From Bacteroidota bacterium (GTDB taxonomy: Bacteria; Bacteroidota; Bacteroidia; SXHM01): a stretch of DNA of 17,922 nucleotides. A program made the position numbers and the translations under genes. The stretch spans positions 1 through 17,922 of the forward strand of contig SXHM01000249.1 of assembly GCA_005773695.1 (NCBI GenBank), given 5' to 3'. Each line of letters begins with the position of its first letter. The stretch's first letter is position 1. Shown one piece after another: positions 6,309 through 15,329 of the stretch. Below the pieces are notes generated by a model. The model was given only the letters and a program-made list of their open reading frames with translations. It made no database searches and was not told where the DNA came from.

Positions 6309-7360
6309 GCTCTGAGATAAAAATCCTCACCCATTCCAAACATATTTTCAAGCATTACTTTTTCGCCAGATTTCTTTTTAAGGTATCCGTTAAAAAATCC
6401 ATAAGGTCCCTCGTACTTACTTTTTAAAACCAATAGATTTACATTTACCGAAGTATGGATAACAGGGGTAAATTCCAAATTCACCATATCATACTCATCA
6501 CTTATTTGCCATTTGCCTTTTACTCCCTCGGGGCGTTTTACCTTTATGGGTGGCAGTGGATGCAGTTCACCGGCAAACCACAAACAATTCTCGTTGTATT
6601 TTTCCTGTTCTATTACCTGATTGTTGGTTAGGTTAAAACCGATAATATGGTTTTCATTATCACGTCCCATGCCTGTTACCCAGTCGTAAACAGTGGGGTA
6701 GGGATAATATCCTTTGTGGTCGTCCAATATCATCTGCGAATTGTTTTGCTCAAATTTTAAATGCTTGTCGCCAATTGCCAACTCACCTTCCATCGGCATC
6801 AGGCATTTATGCGAATACATTACCCTGCCTTCCGAAAACGGATTGCACACTACCATAGGTGTAAAGCTTTTAACATCGTGAAGCCCGCTGAAGCGAGCAT
6901 TCACTTCGGGAAGATTTTGGAAGCCTTTTATTTTTGCAACAAGTTCTAATGTATTAGTGGCAAGTTTGTGTGTTACCTTCAAAGAAAAGTTTTTACTGGT
7001 GTATGATGCCACTGAATTAAACAGTGTATCGGGAACGGTTAAATCCCAGGAAGCTACCTTTTTCTCGTCTTTTATTTTGTGATTGTTTTTGATGTCGTAA
7101 ACTATAAACTGCACCAATGAAATTTTCTTGGCATTGTAAATAGCAACCATTACAAAGTGGTCTTTGCCCATCAGTTGAAACGCCTGCCACTCGCGCAACT
7201 GCAAGGCTTTAATACTGCGTGGCAGAGGAAGCTTGTAAGGCGTAGGAAAGTCTAAAAGATTGGCCTGCTTTACAGGCGTATTGAAACAGCCAAGGTTATA
7301 CTTGCCATTTTCCACTAATTTTTCGGGAGCTGCGGTAATCGGGCGCGAGTAGGTTTTCAT
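6305..7360 (-). CDS. DUF2804-family protein
   Basis: This is a protein of unknown biochemical function that I place in DUF2804 from its overall pattern and length (351 residues). It has ENGKYNLGCFNTPV near the N-terminus, the REWQAFQLMGKDHFVMVAIYNAKKISLVQFIVYD segment at about 56-89, and CLMPMEGELAIGDKHLKFEQN in the middle. The DHKGYYPYPTVYDWVTGMGRD core follows, then HIIGFNLTNN and the C-terminal LKSKYEGPYGFFNGYL block. There is no signal peptide or membrane helix, so it is probably cytoplasmic, although its partner START protein is exported. The stop overlaps the START gene's start (4 bp), which indicates tight coupling. It diverges from the CotH gene across a 64-bp gap. A role in lipid metabolism is a guess from the neighbour; the sequence shows no catalytic motif I can name. 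Confidence 0.78.
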   Translation of the reverse strand: MKTYSRPITAAPEKLVENGKYNLGCFNTPVKQANLLDFPTPYKLPLPRSIKALQLREWQAFQLMGKDHFVMVAIYNAKKISLVQFIVYDIKNNHKIKDEKKVASWDLTVPDTLFNSVASYTSKNFSLKVTHKLATNTLELVAKIKGFQNLPEVNARFSGLHDVKSFTPMVVCNPFSEGRVMYSHKCLMPMEGELAIGDKHLKFEQNNSQMILDDHKGYYPYPTVYDWVTGMGRDNENHIIGFNLTNNQVIEQEKYNENCLWFAGELHPLPPIKVKRPEGVKGKWQISDEYDMVNLEFTPVIHTSVNVNLLVLKSKYEGPYGFFNGYLKKKSGEKVMLENMFGMGEDFYLRA

Positions 7361-7377
7361 TCTGCAAGTTTAAGGAA

Positions 7378-7409
7378 TTTGAGAGCTGTGTAGGGAAAAT
7401 ATATCTTTA
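7378..7409 (+). promoter_or_regulatory. Candidate Bacteroidota-type promoter for the CotH/T9SS gene
   Basis: TTTG (7378-7381) is followed after 20 bases by TATCTTTA (7402-7409), one base off TAnnTTTG, within the short divergent gap and 15 bases upstream of the ATG. The implied leader is very short. On the opposite strand TATATTTT (7396-7403) overlaps it and could serve the DUF2804 gene. Motif prediction only. Confidence 0.4.
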
Positions 7410-7424
7410 CTGAAATTTTATTCC

Positions 7425-9959
7425 ATGAAAAAACTTTTTCTCGCCTTTATAATTTTCACTTTTCACTTTTCACTTTTCAATTGCCAAGCTCAGGTTCTCA
7501 TCAATGAGTTTTCCTGCTCTAACCTTAACCAGTTTGTAGACGACCACAGCGATTATGGCGACTGGATTGAACTTTACAATACAACAGGAAGCGCTGTAAG
7601 CCTTACGGGTTATTACCTCAGCGATGATTCACTGAACAATACCAAGTGGCAGTTTCCTTCAGGCACATCCATTGTTGCCAATGGCTACCTTCGTATCTGG
7701 GCATCGGGCCGAAACGTTTCTACAGGTGCAAATTACCATACCAATTTCACGCTCAAGCAAACAAAAAATAACGGAGAATTTGTGGTGTTCTCAAATCCTT
7801 CAGGTGTTATCATTGATTATAAAATCACGTTTACAACTAAGGTAGGTCACTCTTATGGGCGCAGTACCAACGGCAACAGCGGATGGAGTATTTTCAACAC
7901 ACCTACGCCCAACGCATCAAACAATACGTCTACTCCTTACAGTGCTTATTCAGTAAAGCCGGTAATGAGTGTTGCAGCAGGTTTTTATACAACTACGCAA
8001 ACTGTTACGCTTACCACAACAGAACCTAATTCTTCTATACGCTACACGCTTAATGGAAATGAACCGCTGCAATCTTCCACGCTTTATACAGGACCGATTA
8101 CAATATCATCAACCTCTGTTTTGAAAGCAAAAACATATTCTACAACCGGAAGTATTCTTAGTAGTTTCATTCGTTTCGAAACCTATTTTATAAACGAATC
8201 GCATACCCTTCCTGTTGTTTCCATAACGGGTTCACAGCTAACCACGCTTGCTAATGGCGACAACAGTTTGCGCCCTACCGGAAGTTTCGAATACTTTGAT
8301 ACTTCAGGTATCCGCACTGCCAAAAGTTATGGAGAGTTTAATAGCCACGGACAGGATTCATGGGCAAACAGTCAGCGCAGTCTGGATTTTGTTTCGCGTG
8401 ACGAAATGGGCTACAATCATTCGGTAGAAACGCCATTATTTAACACAACCGACCGAAACGATTTTCAGCGAGTGATACTTCGTGCAGCCGGTGACGATAA
8501 TTATCCTGCAGATCATAATCCTTCCAATGCCGGCAGTGCTCACCTGCGTGATGCCTACATTCATAATCTTACTCTGCAGGGAGGATTAAATCTTGACGTG
8601 CGCAGAGGTTCTAAATGTGTGATTTACCTCAACGGTGCATATTGGGGAGTGTATGATTTACGTGATAATCCCGATGATCATGACAACACCAAATACTATT
8701 ACAATCAGGATAAATACCACCTTTATTTTATTGAAACGTGGGGAAACACCTGGGCCGAATATGGCGGACAGGCTGCCCTTGATGATTGGTATACTTTGTA
8801 TGACTATATCATGAACAATGATTTAAGTGTGCAAAATAATTACCAGTATGTTGCAGACCGCTATGATGTAACCAGTCTTACTGATTACGTGTTGGTAAAT
8901 ATGTTCACAGTGTGTTCTGATTGGCTGAACTGGAACACCGCCTGGTGGCGCGGTACCGATCCTAATGGAACACATTTGAAATGGGGCTACTCGCTCTGGG
9001 ACAACGATGCCACATTCGGACACTACATTAATTACACCGGCATCCCCGATATTTCGCCCAATGCCGATGTCTGCGACCCTGAAGGTTTAAATGGTGATTC
9101 TGACCCCGAAGACCATATTGGCGTACTGATGAAGTTGCGTGAAAATGAAGGCTTCAACGACTATTACATTTCGCGTCAGATTGATTTGTGGAACACCGTT
9201 TTCAGTTGCGATAACATGTTGCCCAAGTTAGACAGCACAGCCGCATTGATAGAACCGGAAATGACCCGCCACTCCAACCGATGGAGCGGAACCTATGGTG
9301 AGTGGACACAAAACGTTCAGCAATTGCGCGATTTTATTGATGACCGCTGCACCGCTCTTACCACCAGTTGGACCGATTGCTATGCCTTAACCGGCCCCTA
9401 TGAAATTACACTGAAAACAGAACCTGAAGGAGCAGGAACCATTTTGTTCAATTCACTAAATCTGAATCAGTTTCCATGGACAGGAACCTACTTCGGAAAT
9501 GTAACGAGCAATTTTACAGCAACTGCAAATACAAATTTTGTCTTCAGTCATTGGGAAAGCACTAACGGAAATGTGTTAAGCAACAGTACACTTGACCCAA
9601 ATGTATTCACAGATTTTACAACAAGTGATACCATTACAGCAGTGTTTACAGACATTACCATCGGCTTTAACGAACAGGAACCGTTTTTTGATTTCAATGT
9701 TTACCCTACGCAAACTGGCGATATAGTAAACATTGAATATACATTAACAAAAGCAAAAGATATCACGTTGCAGCTTTACGATATGAGCGGACAAATCCTT
9801 GTTGACATAGGCAAATCAGGTAAAATAGAATCTGCTGCCGGAAGAAACAGAACTACTATAAACCTTGCAGGAATGAATTTAGCGCAGGGGATTTATTTTA
9901 TCAGCCTGCAAACAGAACAACAACGAGCTGCACGAAAGGTGGTATTTATAGCACAATAG
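7425..9959 (+). CDS. Secreted CotH-domain protein with lamin-tail domain and T9SS sorting domain
   Basis: This is a large 844-residue protein predicted to be exported through Sec and then T9SS. The signal peptide is about residues 1-22 and ends CQAQ; LFNC is a poor lipobox, so lipidation is unlikely. It is followed by a lamin-tail domain (about 24-130; VLINEFSCSN, DWIELYNTTGSAVSLTGYYLSDD), then a chitobiase/Fn3-like segment (about 180-245; SIRYTLNGNEPL, LYTGPI, LKAKTYS). The CotH kinase-like domain spans about 260-655, with SHGQDSW, HLRDAYIHNL, VIYLNGAYWGVYDLRDNPDDHD and an SLWDNDATFG motif whose D526 and D528 are candidate metal ligands. An InlB-like domain (about 657-750; KTEPEGAGTI, FSHWES) precedes the type A sorting domain (755-844; FNVYPTQTGD, LYDMSGQ, LAQGIYFI). 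CotH relatives include spore-coat kinases; the substrate here is unknown. A 4-unit heptamer repeat sits in the signal-peptide codons. Confidence 0.88.
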   Translation: MKKLFLAFIIFTFHFSLFNCQAQVLINEFSCSNLNQFVDDHSDYGDWIELYNTTGSAVSLTGYYLSDDSLNNTKWQFPSGTSIVANGYLRIWASGRNVSTGANYHTNFTLKQTKNNGEFVVFSNPSGVIIDYKITFTTKVGHSYGRSTNGNSGWSIFNTPTPNASNNTSTPYSAYSVKPVMSVAAGFYTTTQTVTLTTTEPNSSIRYTLNGNEPLQSSTLYTGPITISSTSVLKAKTYSTTGSILSSFIRFETYFINESHTLPVVSITGSQLTTLANGDNSLRPTGSFEYFDTSGIRTAKSYGEFNSHGQDSWANSQRSLDFVSRDEMGYNHSVETPLFNTTDRNDFQRVILRAAGDDNYPADHNPSNAGSAHLRDAYIHNLTLQGGLNLDVRRGSKCVIYLNGAYWGVYDLRDNPDDHDNTKYYYNQDKYHLYFIETWGNTWAEYGGQAALDDWYTLYDYIMNNDLSVQNNYQYVADRYDVTSLTDYVLVNMFTVCSDWLNWNTAWWRGTDPNGTHLKWGYSLWDNDATFGHYINYTGIPDISPNADVCDPEGLNGDSDPEDHIGVLMKLRENEGFNDYYISRQIDLWNTVFSCDNMLPKLDSTAALIEPEMTRHSNRWSGTYGEWTQNVQQLRDFIDDRCTALTTSWTDCYALTGPYEITLKTEPEGAGTILFNSLNLNQFPWTGTYFGNVTSNFTATANTNFVFSHWESTNGNVLSNSTLDPNVFTDFTTSDTITAVFTDITIGFNEQEPFFDFNVYPTQTGDIVNIEYTLTKAKDITLQLYDMSGQILVDIGKSGKIESAAGRNRTTINLAGMNLAQGIYFISLQTEQQRAARKVVFIAQ
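7453..7480 (+). repeat. Tandem heptamer TTTTCAC x4 inside the CotH signal-peptide codons
   Basis: Four contiguous copies of TTTTCAC (the last ends in A) lie 28 bases after the start codon and encode the FTFHFSLF core of the signal peptide. Because 7 is not a multiple of 3, gain or loss of one or two units would shift the reading frame; three units (21 bp) would keep it. Confidence 0.85.
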
Positions 9960-10044
9960 TTTTTCAATAATTTATTGTCTGTTTCTTGGTTTTTTACTTA
10001 AAGGACGTCTGAGATTTGTATTACTTTTAGGCCCTCAACCAACC

Positions 10045-12288
10045 ATGGCAAAAACCACCGATAATAAAAAATACGTTCGCCTTTTCTGGCTCTTGTTTGC
10101 ATCCCCTTTTCTGCTGATTGGTTTGATTATTCTGCTCATTTCAGCAGGCCTGTTTGGTGAACTGCCCAGCCTCGAAGAGTTGGAAAACCCCAAGAGCATG
10201 CTAGCCTCGCAGGTTATTTCTGCTGACCAGAAAGTGCTGGGAAGTTACTATGCTGTAAATCGTACACAGGCTCGTTACGAAAACCTTTCAGCTGATTTGG
10301 TTAATGCCCTTGTTGCAACAGAAGATGCTCGTTTCTACGAGCATTCAGGCATCGACTTCCGTGCATTGATGCGCGTAGTAAAAGGAGTACTTACCGGAAA
10401 CACTAGTAGTGGTGGCGGTAGCACCATTACCCAGCAATTAGCAAAACAGCTTTTCAATACCCGCAAAGCAATGGGCGGAGGTATTGTGATTGAAAAACTT
10501 TCGGAGTGGATTATTGCCGTAAAACTGGAAAGGCGATATACCAAAGAAGAAATTCTGACAATGTATCTGAATGAGTTTGATTTTCTTCATAATGCCGTAG
10601 GAATTCAAAATGCAGCAAGTGTTTATTTCAATACCTCACCCGATTCATTGAAAATTGAAGAAGCAGCTTGTCTTGTAGGTATGGCAAAAAACCCTGCTCT
10701 TTTTAATCCGCGAAGAAGACCCGATACCACAGAACACAGACGCAATGTAGTGATGATGCAGATGGTAACGTACGGTTATCTTGAAAAAGTAAAGTACGAT
10801 TCACTCAAACAAATTCCGTTAAAGCTCACCTATAAAAGTGTTGACCACAATGAAGGAAGCGCAACGTATTTTCGCGAATTTCTCCGTGGTGAATTAATAA
10901 AATGGTGCAAGGAAAACAAGAAACCTGATGGCACCAATTACGATTTATACCGTGATGGATTGAAGATTTACACCACCATAAATTCCAAGATGCAGGTTTA
11001 TGCCGAAGAAGCTGTGCGTGAGCATTTATCGGTGTTGCAGGAATCATTTTTCAAGGAACACAAAGGCAGAAGCAAAGCCCCTTTTTATCAACTTACGGAT
11101 GAAGAAATTCCAAAAGTGATGAAACAGGCCATGAAGCGAACAGAGCGTTATCGCAAAATGAAACTGCAAAAAGCTTCAATGGATTCCATTGAAAAATCGT
11201 TCAATACTCCTACAGAAATGTCCATCTTTTCTTATAAAGGAGAAATTGACACGGTACTCACTCCAATGGATTCAATCCGTTACTACAAGCATTTTCTTAA
11301 CACCGGATTTATGTCCATGGATCCACAAACCGGTTATGTAAAGGCATGGGTTGGCGGTATAAATTACAAGCATTTTAAATACGATCAGGTTTATTATGGC
11401 AAGCGTCAGGTGGGTTCAACCTTCAAACCATTTGTATATGCATTGGCAATTCAAGAAGGTTACTCACCTTGTTATAAAGTCCTGAATCGTCCTTATACTT
11501 TTGAAAAAGGAACGTTTGGTTTGTTGAAAAACTGGACTCCTAAAAACTCTGACCACAAACACGAAGGCGAGGAAATTTCGCTCAAATTTGCTTTGGCGCA
11601 ATCTGTCAACTATGTTACAGCATGGGTAATGAAACAATACGGACCCGAAGCGGTTATTAATCTGGTTCGCAAAATGGGTGTTACTTCATCGCTGGAACCT
11701 GTTCCTTCTATATGCTTAGGTACACCTGACATTTCGGTGTATGAAATGGTGGGTGCAAATTCAACTTTTGCTAATAAAGGGGTTTATACAAAACCTGTTT
11801 ACATTACACGTATTGAAGATAAAAACGGAAATGTACTTCAGGAATTTGTTCCGCTAACTAATGAAGCCATGAGCGAAGAAACTGCTTATGTTACATTGAA
11901 CTTGCTGGAAGGTGTTGTACAAGGCGGTTCGGGCGTTCGTTTGCGCTACCGCTACAAACTTATGAACCCTATTGCCGGAAAAACAGGAACAACACAAAAC
12001 AACAGTGATGGATGGTTTATGGGTTTAACACCAAACTTAGTTTCGGGTGCATGGGTAGGTTGCGAAGACCGCAGCGCACACTTCCGCGGAATGGCTCTGG
12101 GTCAGGGCGCTTCCATGGCTTTACCAATTTGGGCATTATACATGAAAAAAGTGTATGCAGACCCAACTCTTAGTATTTCACAAGGACCATTTGAGCGACC
12201 TTCAACACCTATAAAAGTGGAACTGGATTGCGTGAGATTCGTTAAAGAAAAACTTCAAAACAAGAATAAAGACAATCAATACGATTAA
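10045..12288 (+). CDS. mrcA: Penicillin-binding protein 1A, bifunctional transglycosylase/transpeptidase
   Basis: This is a class A PBP that polymerises glycan strands and cross-links their peptides at the outer face of the inner membrane. The 747-residue protein has one membrane helix (about 13-34), then a GT51 domain (about 65-240): ATEDARFYEHSGID at 91-104 with catalytic E93, GGGSTITQQLAKQLF at 123-137, EKLSEWIIAVKLE at 150-162 (E154 candidate) and RYTKEEILTMYLN at 164-176. The transpeptidase domain (about 415-700) carries STFK (S458, K461), SVN (520-522) and KTGTTQ (646-651). A lysine-rich insert (about 335-400) separates the two. The tail is short and basic. It lies 85 bp after the CotH gene and is the first of seven closely spaced genes; only 5 bp separate it from scoA. 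Confidence 0.95.
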   Translation: MAKTTDNKKYVRLFWLLFASPFLLIGLIILLISAGLFGELPSLEELENPKSMLASQVISADQKVLGSYYAVNRTQARYENLSADLVNALVATEDARFYEHSGIDFRALMRVVKGVLTGNTSSGGGSTITQQLAKQLFNTRKAMGGGIVIEKLSEWIIAVKLERRYTKEEILTMYLNEFDFLHNAVGIQNAASVYFNTSPDSLKIEEAACLVGMAKNPALFNPRRRPDTTEHRRNVVMMQMVTYGYLEKVKYDSLKQIPLKLTYKSVDHNEGSATYFREFLRGELIKWCKENKKPDGTNYDLYRDGLKIYTTINSKMQVYAEEAVREHLSVLQESFFKEHKGRSKAPFYQLTDEEIPKVMKQAMKRTERYRKMKLQKASMDSIEKSFNTPTEMSIFSYKGEIDTVLTPMDSIRYYKHFLNTGFMSMDPQTGYVKAWVGGINYKHFKYDQVYYGKRQVGSTFKPFVYALAIQEGYSPCYKVLNRPYTFEKGTFGLLKNWTPKNSDHKHEGEEISLKFALAQSVNYVTAWVMKQYGPEAVINLVRKMGVTSSLEPVPSICLGTPDISVYEMVGANSTFANKGVYTKPVYITRIEDKNGNVLQEFVPLTNEAMSEETAYVTLNLLEGVVQGGSGVRLRYRYKLMNPIAGKTGTTQNNSDGWFMGLTPNLVSGAWVGCEDRSAHFRGMALGQGASMALPIWALYMKKVYADPTLSISQGPFERPSTPIKVELDCVRFVKEKLQNKNKDNQYD

Positions 12289-12293
12289 GATAA

Positions 12294-13001
12294 ATGAATA
12301 AAACAGTAAAGAATGCAGATGAAGCATTGGCAGGACTTGAAGATGGAATGACACTTGCGTTGGGCGGGTTTGGCTTGTGCGGAATTCCTGAAAACAGTAT
12401 TGCAGCTTTGGTTAAAAAAGGAAAGAAAAATCTGACCTGCATTTCTAATAATGCAGGTGTAGATGATTTTGGGTTGGGATTATTGCTTCAAAAAAAGCTG
12501 ATTAAAAAAATGATTTCGTCTTATGTTGGCGAGAACGCAGAGTTTGAACGCCAGATGTTGAGTGGTGAACTGGAAGTGGATTTAATTCCGCAAGGAACTT
12601 TGGCTACACGCCTTATGGCTGGCGGTTACGGAATGCCTGCAATATTTACGCCTGCAGGTGTTGGAACTGAAGTAGCTGAAGGAAAAGAATTGCGCAGATT
12701 TAAATTCAATGGCGAAGAAAAAGATTACCTGATGGAATATGCTTTCGAGCCTGATTTCTCCATTGTAAAAGCCTGGAAGGGCGATACGCTTGGAAATTTA
12801 GTTTTCAGGATGACAGCAAGAAATTTCTCGCCTTTGGTTGCCATGGCAGGAAAAATAACCATTGCTGAAGTAGAAGAATTAGTTCAGCCCGGAGAACTTA
12901 ATCCGCAAGAAATTCACTTACCCGGAATATATGTTACCCATATTTTTCAAGGAGAAAAATACGAGAAGCGAATAGAACAAAGAACCGTAAGAAAAAGATA
13001 A
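12294..13001 (+). CDS. scoA: 3-oxoacid (succinyl-CoA:acetoacetate) CoA-transferase, subunit A
   Basis: This is the alpha subunit of a family I CoA-transferase, which moves CoA between succinyl-CoA and a 3-oxoacid such as acetoacetate. The 235-residue length fits. It has the [11 protein letters not shown] glycine-rich motif at 24-34, [12 protein letters not shown] near 51-62, [13 protein letters not shown] near 75-87, and [22 protein letters not shown] near 111-132. The catalytic glutamate is in the partner subunit, encoded 2 bp downstream. The substrate could differ (for example another acetate or butyrate CoA-transferase), but the motif set is that of the succinyl-CoA type. The start 5 bp after the PBP1A stop places it inside the envelope-gene transcript, with no terminator or promoter visible between them. 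Confidence 0.9.
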   Translation: MNKTVKNADEALAGLEDGMTLALGGFGLCGIPENSIAALVKKGKKNLTCISNNAGVDDFGLGLLLQKKLIKKMISSYVGENAEFERQMLSGELEVDLIPQGTLATRLMAGGYGMPAIFTPAGVGTEVAEGKELRRFKFNGEEKDYLMEYAFEPDFSIVKAWKGDTLGNLVFRMTARNFSPLVAMAGKITIAEVEELVQPGELNPQEIHLPGIYVTHIFQGEKYEKRIEQRTVRKR

Positions 13002-13003
13002 TC

Positions 13004-13663
13004 ATGCTTGATAAAAACGGAATCGCAAAACGCATTGCGAAAGAAATAAAAGACGGATATTATGTAAACCTTGGCATTGGCATTCCAACTCTTTGTGCAA
13101 ATTATATTCCTAATGGTGTGAATGTGGTGTTACAAAGTGAAAACGGAATTCTGGGTATGGGGCCATTTCCTTTTGAGGGTGATGAGGACGCTGATTTAAT
13201 TAATGCCGGAAAACAAACGGTAACGCTACTTCCCGGTGCAGCCATTTTCGATTCAGCAATGAGTTTTGGAATGATACGCGCACAAAAAGTAAACCTGACT
13301 ATTCTTGGTGCAATGGAAGTAAGCGAAAACGGAGATATTGCCAACTGGAAAATTCCCGGTAAAATGGTAAAGGGAATGGGAGGCGCCATGGACTTAGTTG
13401 CTTCTGCAAAAAATATAATTGTTGCCATGCAGCATGTAAATAAAGCAGGAGAATCGAAACTGTTACCCTCCTGCACATTGCCAATCACAGGTTTACGCTG
13501 CGTGAAAAAAATTGTAACGGAACTTGGTGTGTTAGATGTATTACCAGAAGGCGGATTTAAGTTGTTGGAGCGAGCTCCCGGTATTTCAGTTGAACATATT
13601 CAAAATGCAACAGCAGGTAAATTAATTGTGGATGGAGAAATTCCTGAAATGATACTTGACTAA
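13004..13663 (+). CDS. scoB: 3-oxoacid CoA-transferase, subunit B
   Basis: This is the beta subunit of the CoA-transferase, carrying the catalytic glutamate. In the 219-residue product SENGILGMGP at 45-54 contains E46, the residue that forms the glutamyl-CoA intermediate in this family. Other marks are YVNLGIGIPTLCANYIP at 20-36, INAGKQTVTLLPGAA near 66-80, GMIRAQKVNLTILGAMEVSENGDIANW near 89-115, and GMGGAMDLV near 124-132. It follows scoA by 2 bp, the usual arrangement for the two subunits. The next gene, a GT2 glycosyltransferase, begins 6 bp after its stop, so the metabolic pair is embedded between cell-envelope genes without a visible break. Confidence 0.92.
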   Translation: MLDKNGIAKRIAKEIKDGYYVNLGIGIPTLCANYIPNGVNVVLQSENGILGMGPFPFEGDEDADLINAGKQTVTLLPGAAIFDSAMSFGMIRAQKVNLTILGAMEVSENGDIANWKIPGKMVKGMGGAMDLVASAKNIIVAMQHVNKAGESKLLPSCTLPITGLRCVKKIVTELGVLDVLPEGGFKLLERAPGISVEHIQNATAGKLIVDGEIPEMILD

Positions 13664-13669
13664 ACCTGA

Positions 13670-14599
13670 ATGAAAAAAAAGCTCTCCGTCATTATTCCCA
13701 TTTACAACGAAGAAGGAAATATTCCTGCTCTTTTTGAACGCCTGAATACTGTTGTTTCAAAAATGGATGTGGAACCTGAATTTCTTTTTGTGAATGATGG
13801 CAGCCGCGATAATTCCATTGCGCTGATAAAAGCCTTAGCAGCAAAAAATACATTTGTAAAATACATTGACTTTAGCCGCAACTTCGGTCATCAGGTTGCT
13901 GTAAGTGCCGGATTGGATAAAGCATCAGGCGATGCAATTGTAATTATTGATGCCGATCTGCAAGACCCTCCTGAGTTGATTATTGAGATGTTCAATAAAA
14001 TGCAAAACGGCTTTGATGTAGTGTATGCAAAACGCAGAGCACGTAAAGGAGAAAGTTTTCTGAAAAAGTTTACGGCACGATCGTTTTACCGTCTTTTGAG
14101 TAGCATTACTTCCATCTCCATTCCTGTTGATACAGGTGATTTTAGGATTATGAGCAAACAGGTAGCCGATATTGTCAAGAGCATGCCAGAAAAAGAAAAA
14201 TTTCTGCGCGGACAAATTTCGTGGGTGGGTTTTGAGCAAACATTTGTGGAGTATGACCGTGACGAAAGACAGGCAGGAGAAACAGGCTATACCTACAGCA
14301 AGATGATTCGTTTTTCGCTGGACGGCATAACATCATTCTCCAATTTTCCTTTAAAATTTGCAACAGGTGCAGGCTTTGTGGTTTCAGGCTTTTCGTTTCT
14401 GATGATTTTGTATGCGCTTTACTCGCGTTATATTTTAAAAGTATATGAGCCTGGCTGGACATCGCTGATGTTGGCCATTACTTTCATCGGAGGAATACAA
14501 CTAATCTCCATCGGTATTATTGGCGAATACATTAGTCGCATGAGTGCTAACATCCGTAACCGTCCGCTTTACATCATTAAAAATACCAACATAGAATAA
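13670..14599 (+). CDS. GT2 glycosyltransferase, GtrB/polyprenyl-phosphate type with two C-terminal membrane helices
   Basis: This is a family 2 glycosyltransferase likely to load a sugar from a nucleotide donor onto polyprenyl phosphate at the cytoplasmic face of the membrane. In the 309-residue protein, [14 protein letters not shown] (5-18) and VNDGSRDNS (41-49) bind the nucleotide sugar. [11 protein letters not shown] (92-102) contains the D94-A-D96 metal motif, and [10 protein letters not shown] (153-162) and [13 protein letters not shown] (176-188) follow, as in GtrB/ArnC-type enzymes. Two membrane helices (about 229-252 and 262-286) anchor it. Product and sugar cannot be read from the sequence; glucose, mannose and N-acetylhexosamine donors all occur in the family. 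It is followed by a second GT2 gene (4-bp gap), then by a GT-C-like membrane protein that may use the lipid-linked sugar (inference). Confidence 0.87.
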   Translation: MKKKLSVIIPIYNEEGNIPALFERLNTVVSKMDVEPEFLFVNDGSRDNSIALIKALAAKNTFVKYIDFSRNFGHQVAVSAGLDKASGDAIVIIDADLQDPPELIIEMFNKMQNGFDVVYAKRRARKGESFLKKFTARSFYRLLSSITSISIPVDTGDFRIMSKQVADIVKSMPEKEKFLRGQISWVGFEQTFVEYDRDERQAGETGYTYSKMIRFSLDGITSFSNFPLKFATGAGFVVSGFSFLMILYALYSRYILKVYEPGWTSLMLAITFIGGIQLISIGIIGEYISRMSANIRNRPLYIIKNTNIE

Positions 14600-14603
14600 G
14601 CCG

Positions 14604-15329
14604 ATGTGTGCTAAAAAACTTTCCATTATTATCCCTGCTTACAATGAAGCACGCACTATTCATCTTATTCTTGACAAGGTAAATGCTGTGCAACTAATCG
14701 GTAGTTTTGAAAAAGAAATTATCATCGTAAACGATTGCTCAACCGATGATACAAAAGTGGTATTGGAAAAATATATTGCGGAGCACCCTGCTCATAAAAT
14801 TCAATTGTATAATCAGGAAAAAAATCAGGGGAAGGGAGCAGCTATTCACAAAGGAATTCAGTTGGCAACGGGTGATTACCTGATTGTGCAGGATGCGGAC
14901 TTAGAATACAATCCTCAGGAATTTAATTTGCTGTTGCAACCCATCGTTGATGGTTTTGCTGATGTGGTTTACGGTTCCCGTTTTATGGGTGGCAACCCAC
15001 ACCGGATTTTATTTTTCTGGCATTCCATCGGAAATAATATTCTCACTTTTCTGTCAAACATGTTCACCAACCTGAACCTGACGGATATGGAAACCTGCTA
15101 CAAACTGTTTGATAGCAAAATGGTGAAAAGCCTGAATTTAGTGGAAAATCGTTTTGGCTTTGAACCCGAGGTAACAGCAAAAATTGCACGGATACAAAAT
15201 ATCAGAATTTATGAAGTTGGTATCTCCTACTACGGTCGTACTTACGAGGAAGGAAAAAAAATAGGATGGAAAGACGGTTTCCGTGCCATCTATTGCATTC
15301 TGAAATACGGTTTATTCAACGCAAAATAA
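14604..15329 (+). CDS. GT2 glycosyltransferase, DPM1-like (soluble form)
   Basis: This is a short family 2 glycosyltransferase resembling dolichyl/polyprenyl-phosphate mannose synthases. The 241-residue protein has the GT-A start [15 protein letters not shown] (6-20), [11 protein letters not shown] (40-50), [12 protein letters not shown] (74-85) and [13 protein letters not shown] (95-107) with D97-A-D99 as the metal motif. [10 protein letters not shown] (121-130) and [11 protein letters not shown] (161-171) are typical of DPM1-like proteins. Unlike its upstream neighbour it lacks C-terminal membrane helices, so it probably sits on the membrane surface. Its stop codon touches the start of the PIG-V-like gene with no gap, a strong hint that the two work together. 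The sugar is not known; mannose is only a family-based guess. Confidence 0.86.
   Translation: MCAKKLSIIIPAYNEARTIHLILDKVNAVQLIGSFEKEIIIVNDCSTDDTKVVLEKYIAEHPAHKIQLYNQEKNQGKGAAIHKGIQLATGDYLIVQDADLEYNPQEFNLLLQPIVDGFADVVYGSRFMGGNPHRILFFWHSIGNNILTFLSNMFTNLNLTDMETCYKLFDSKMVKSLNLVENRFGFEPEVTAKIARIQNIRIYEVGISYYGRTYEEGKKIGWKDGFRAIYCILKYGLFNAK

Noticed and set aside
7425..7490. CotH/T9SS protein as a lipoprotein
   Set aside because: The only early cysteine is preceded by LFN, which does not fit a lipobox, and the C-terminal T9SS domain predicts another route to the surface.
10011..10030. Promoter for PBP1A (TACTTTTA at 10022-10029)
   Set aside because: The -7-like box is one base off consensus, but no TTTG box lies at the expected distance, and T-rich sequence makes chance matches common.
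13102..13488. 128-codon frame opposite scoB
   Set aside because: It lies entirely within the well-supported scoB, and its translation has no recognisable pattern.
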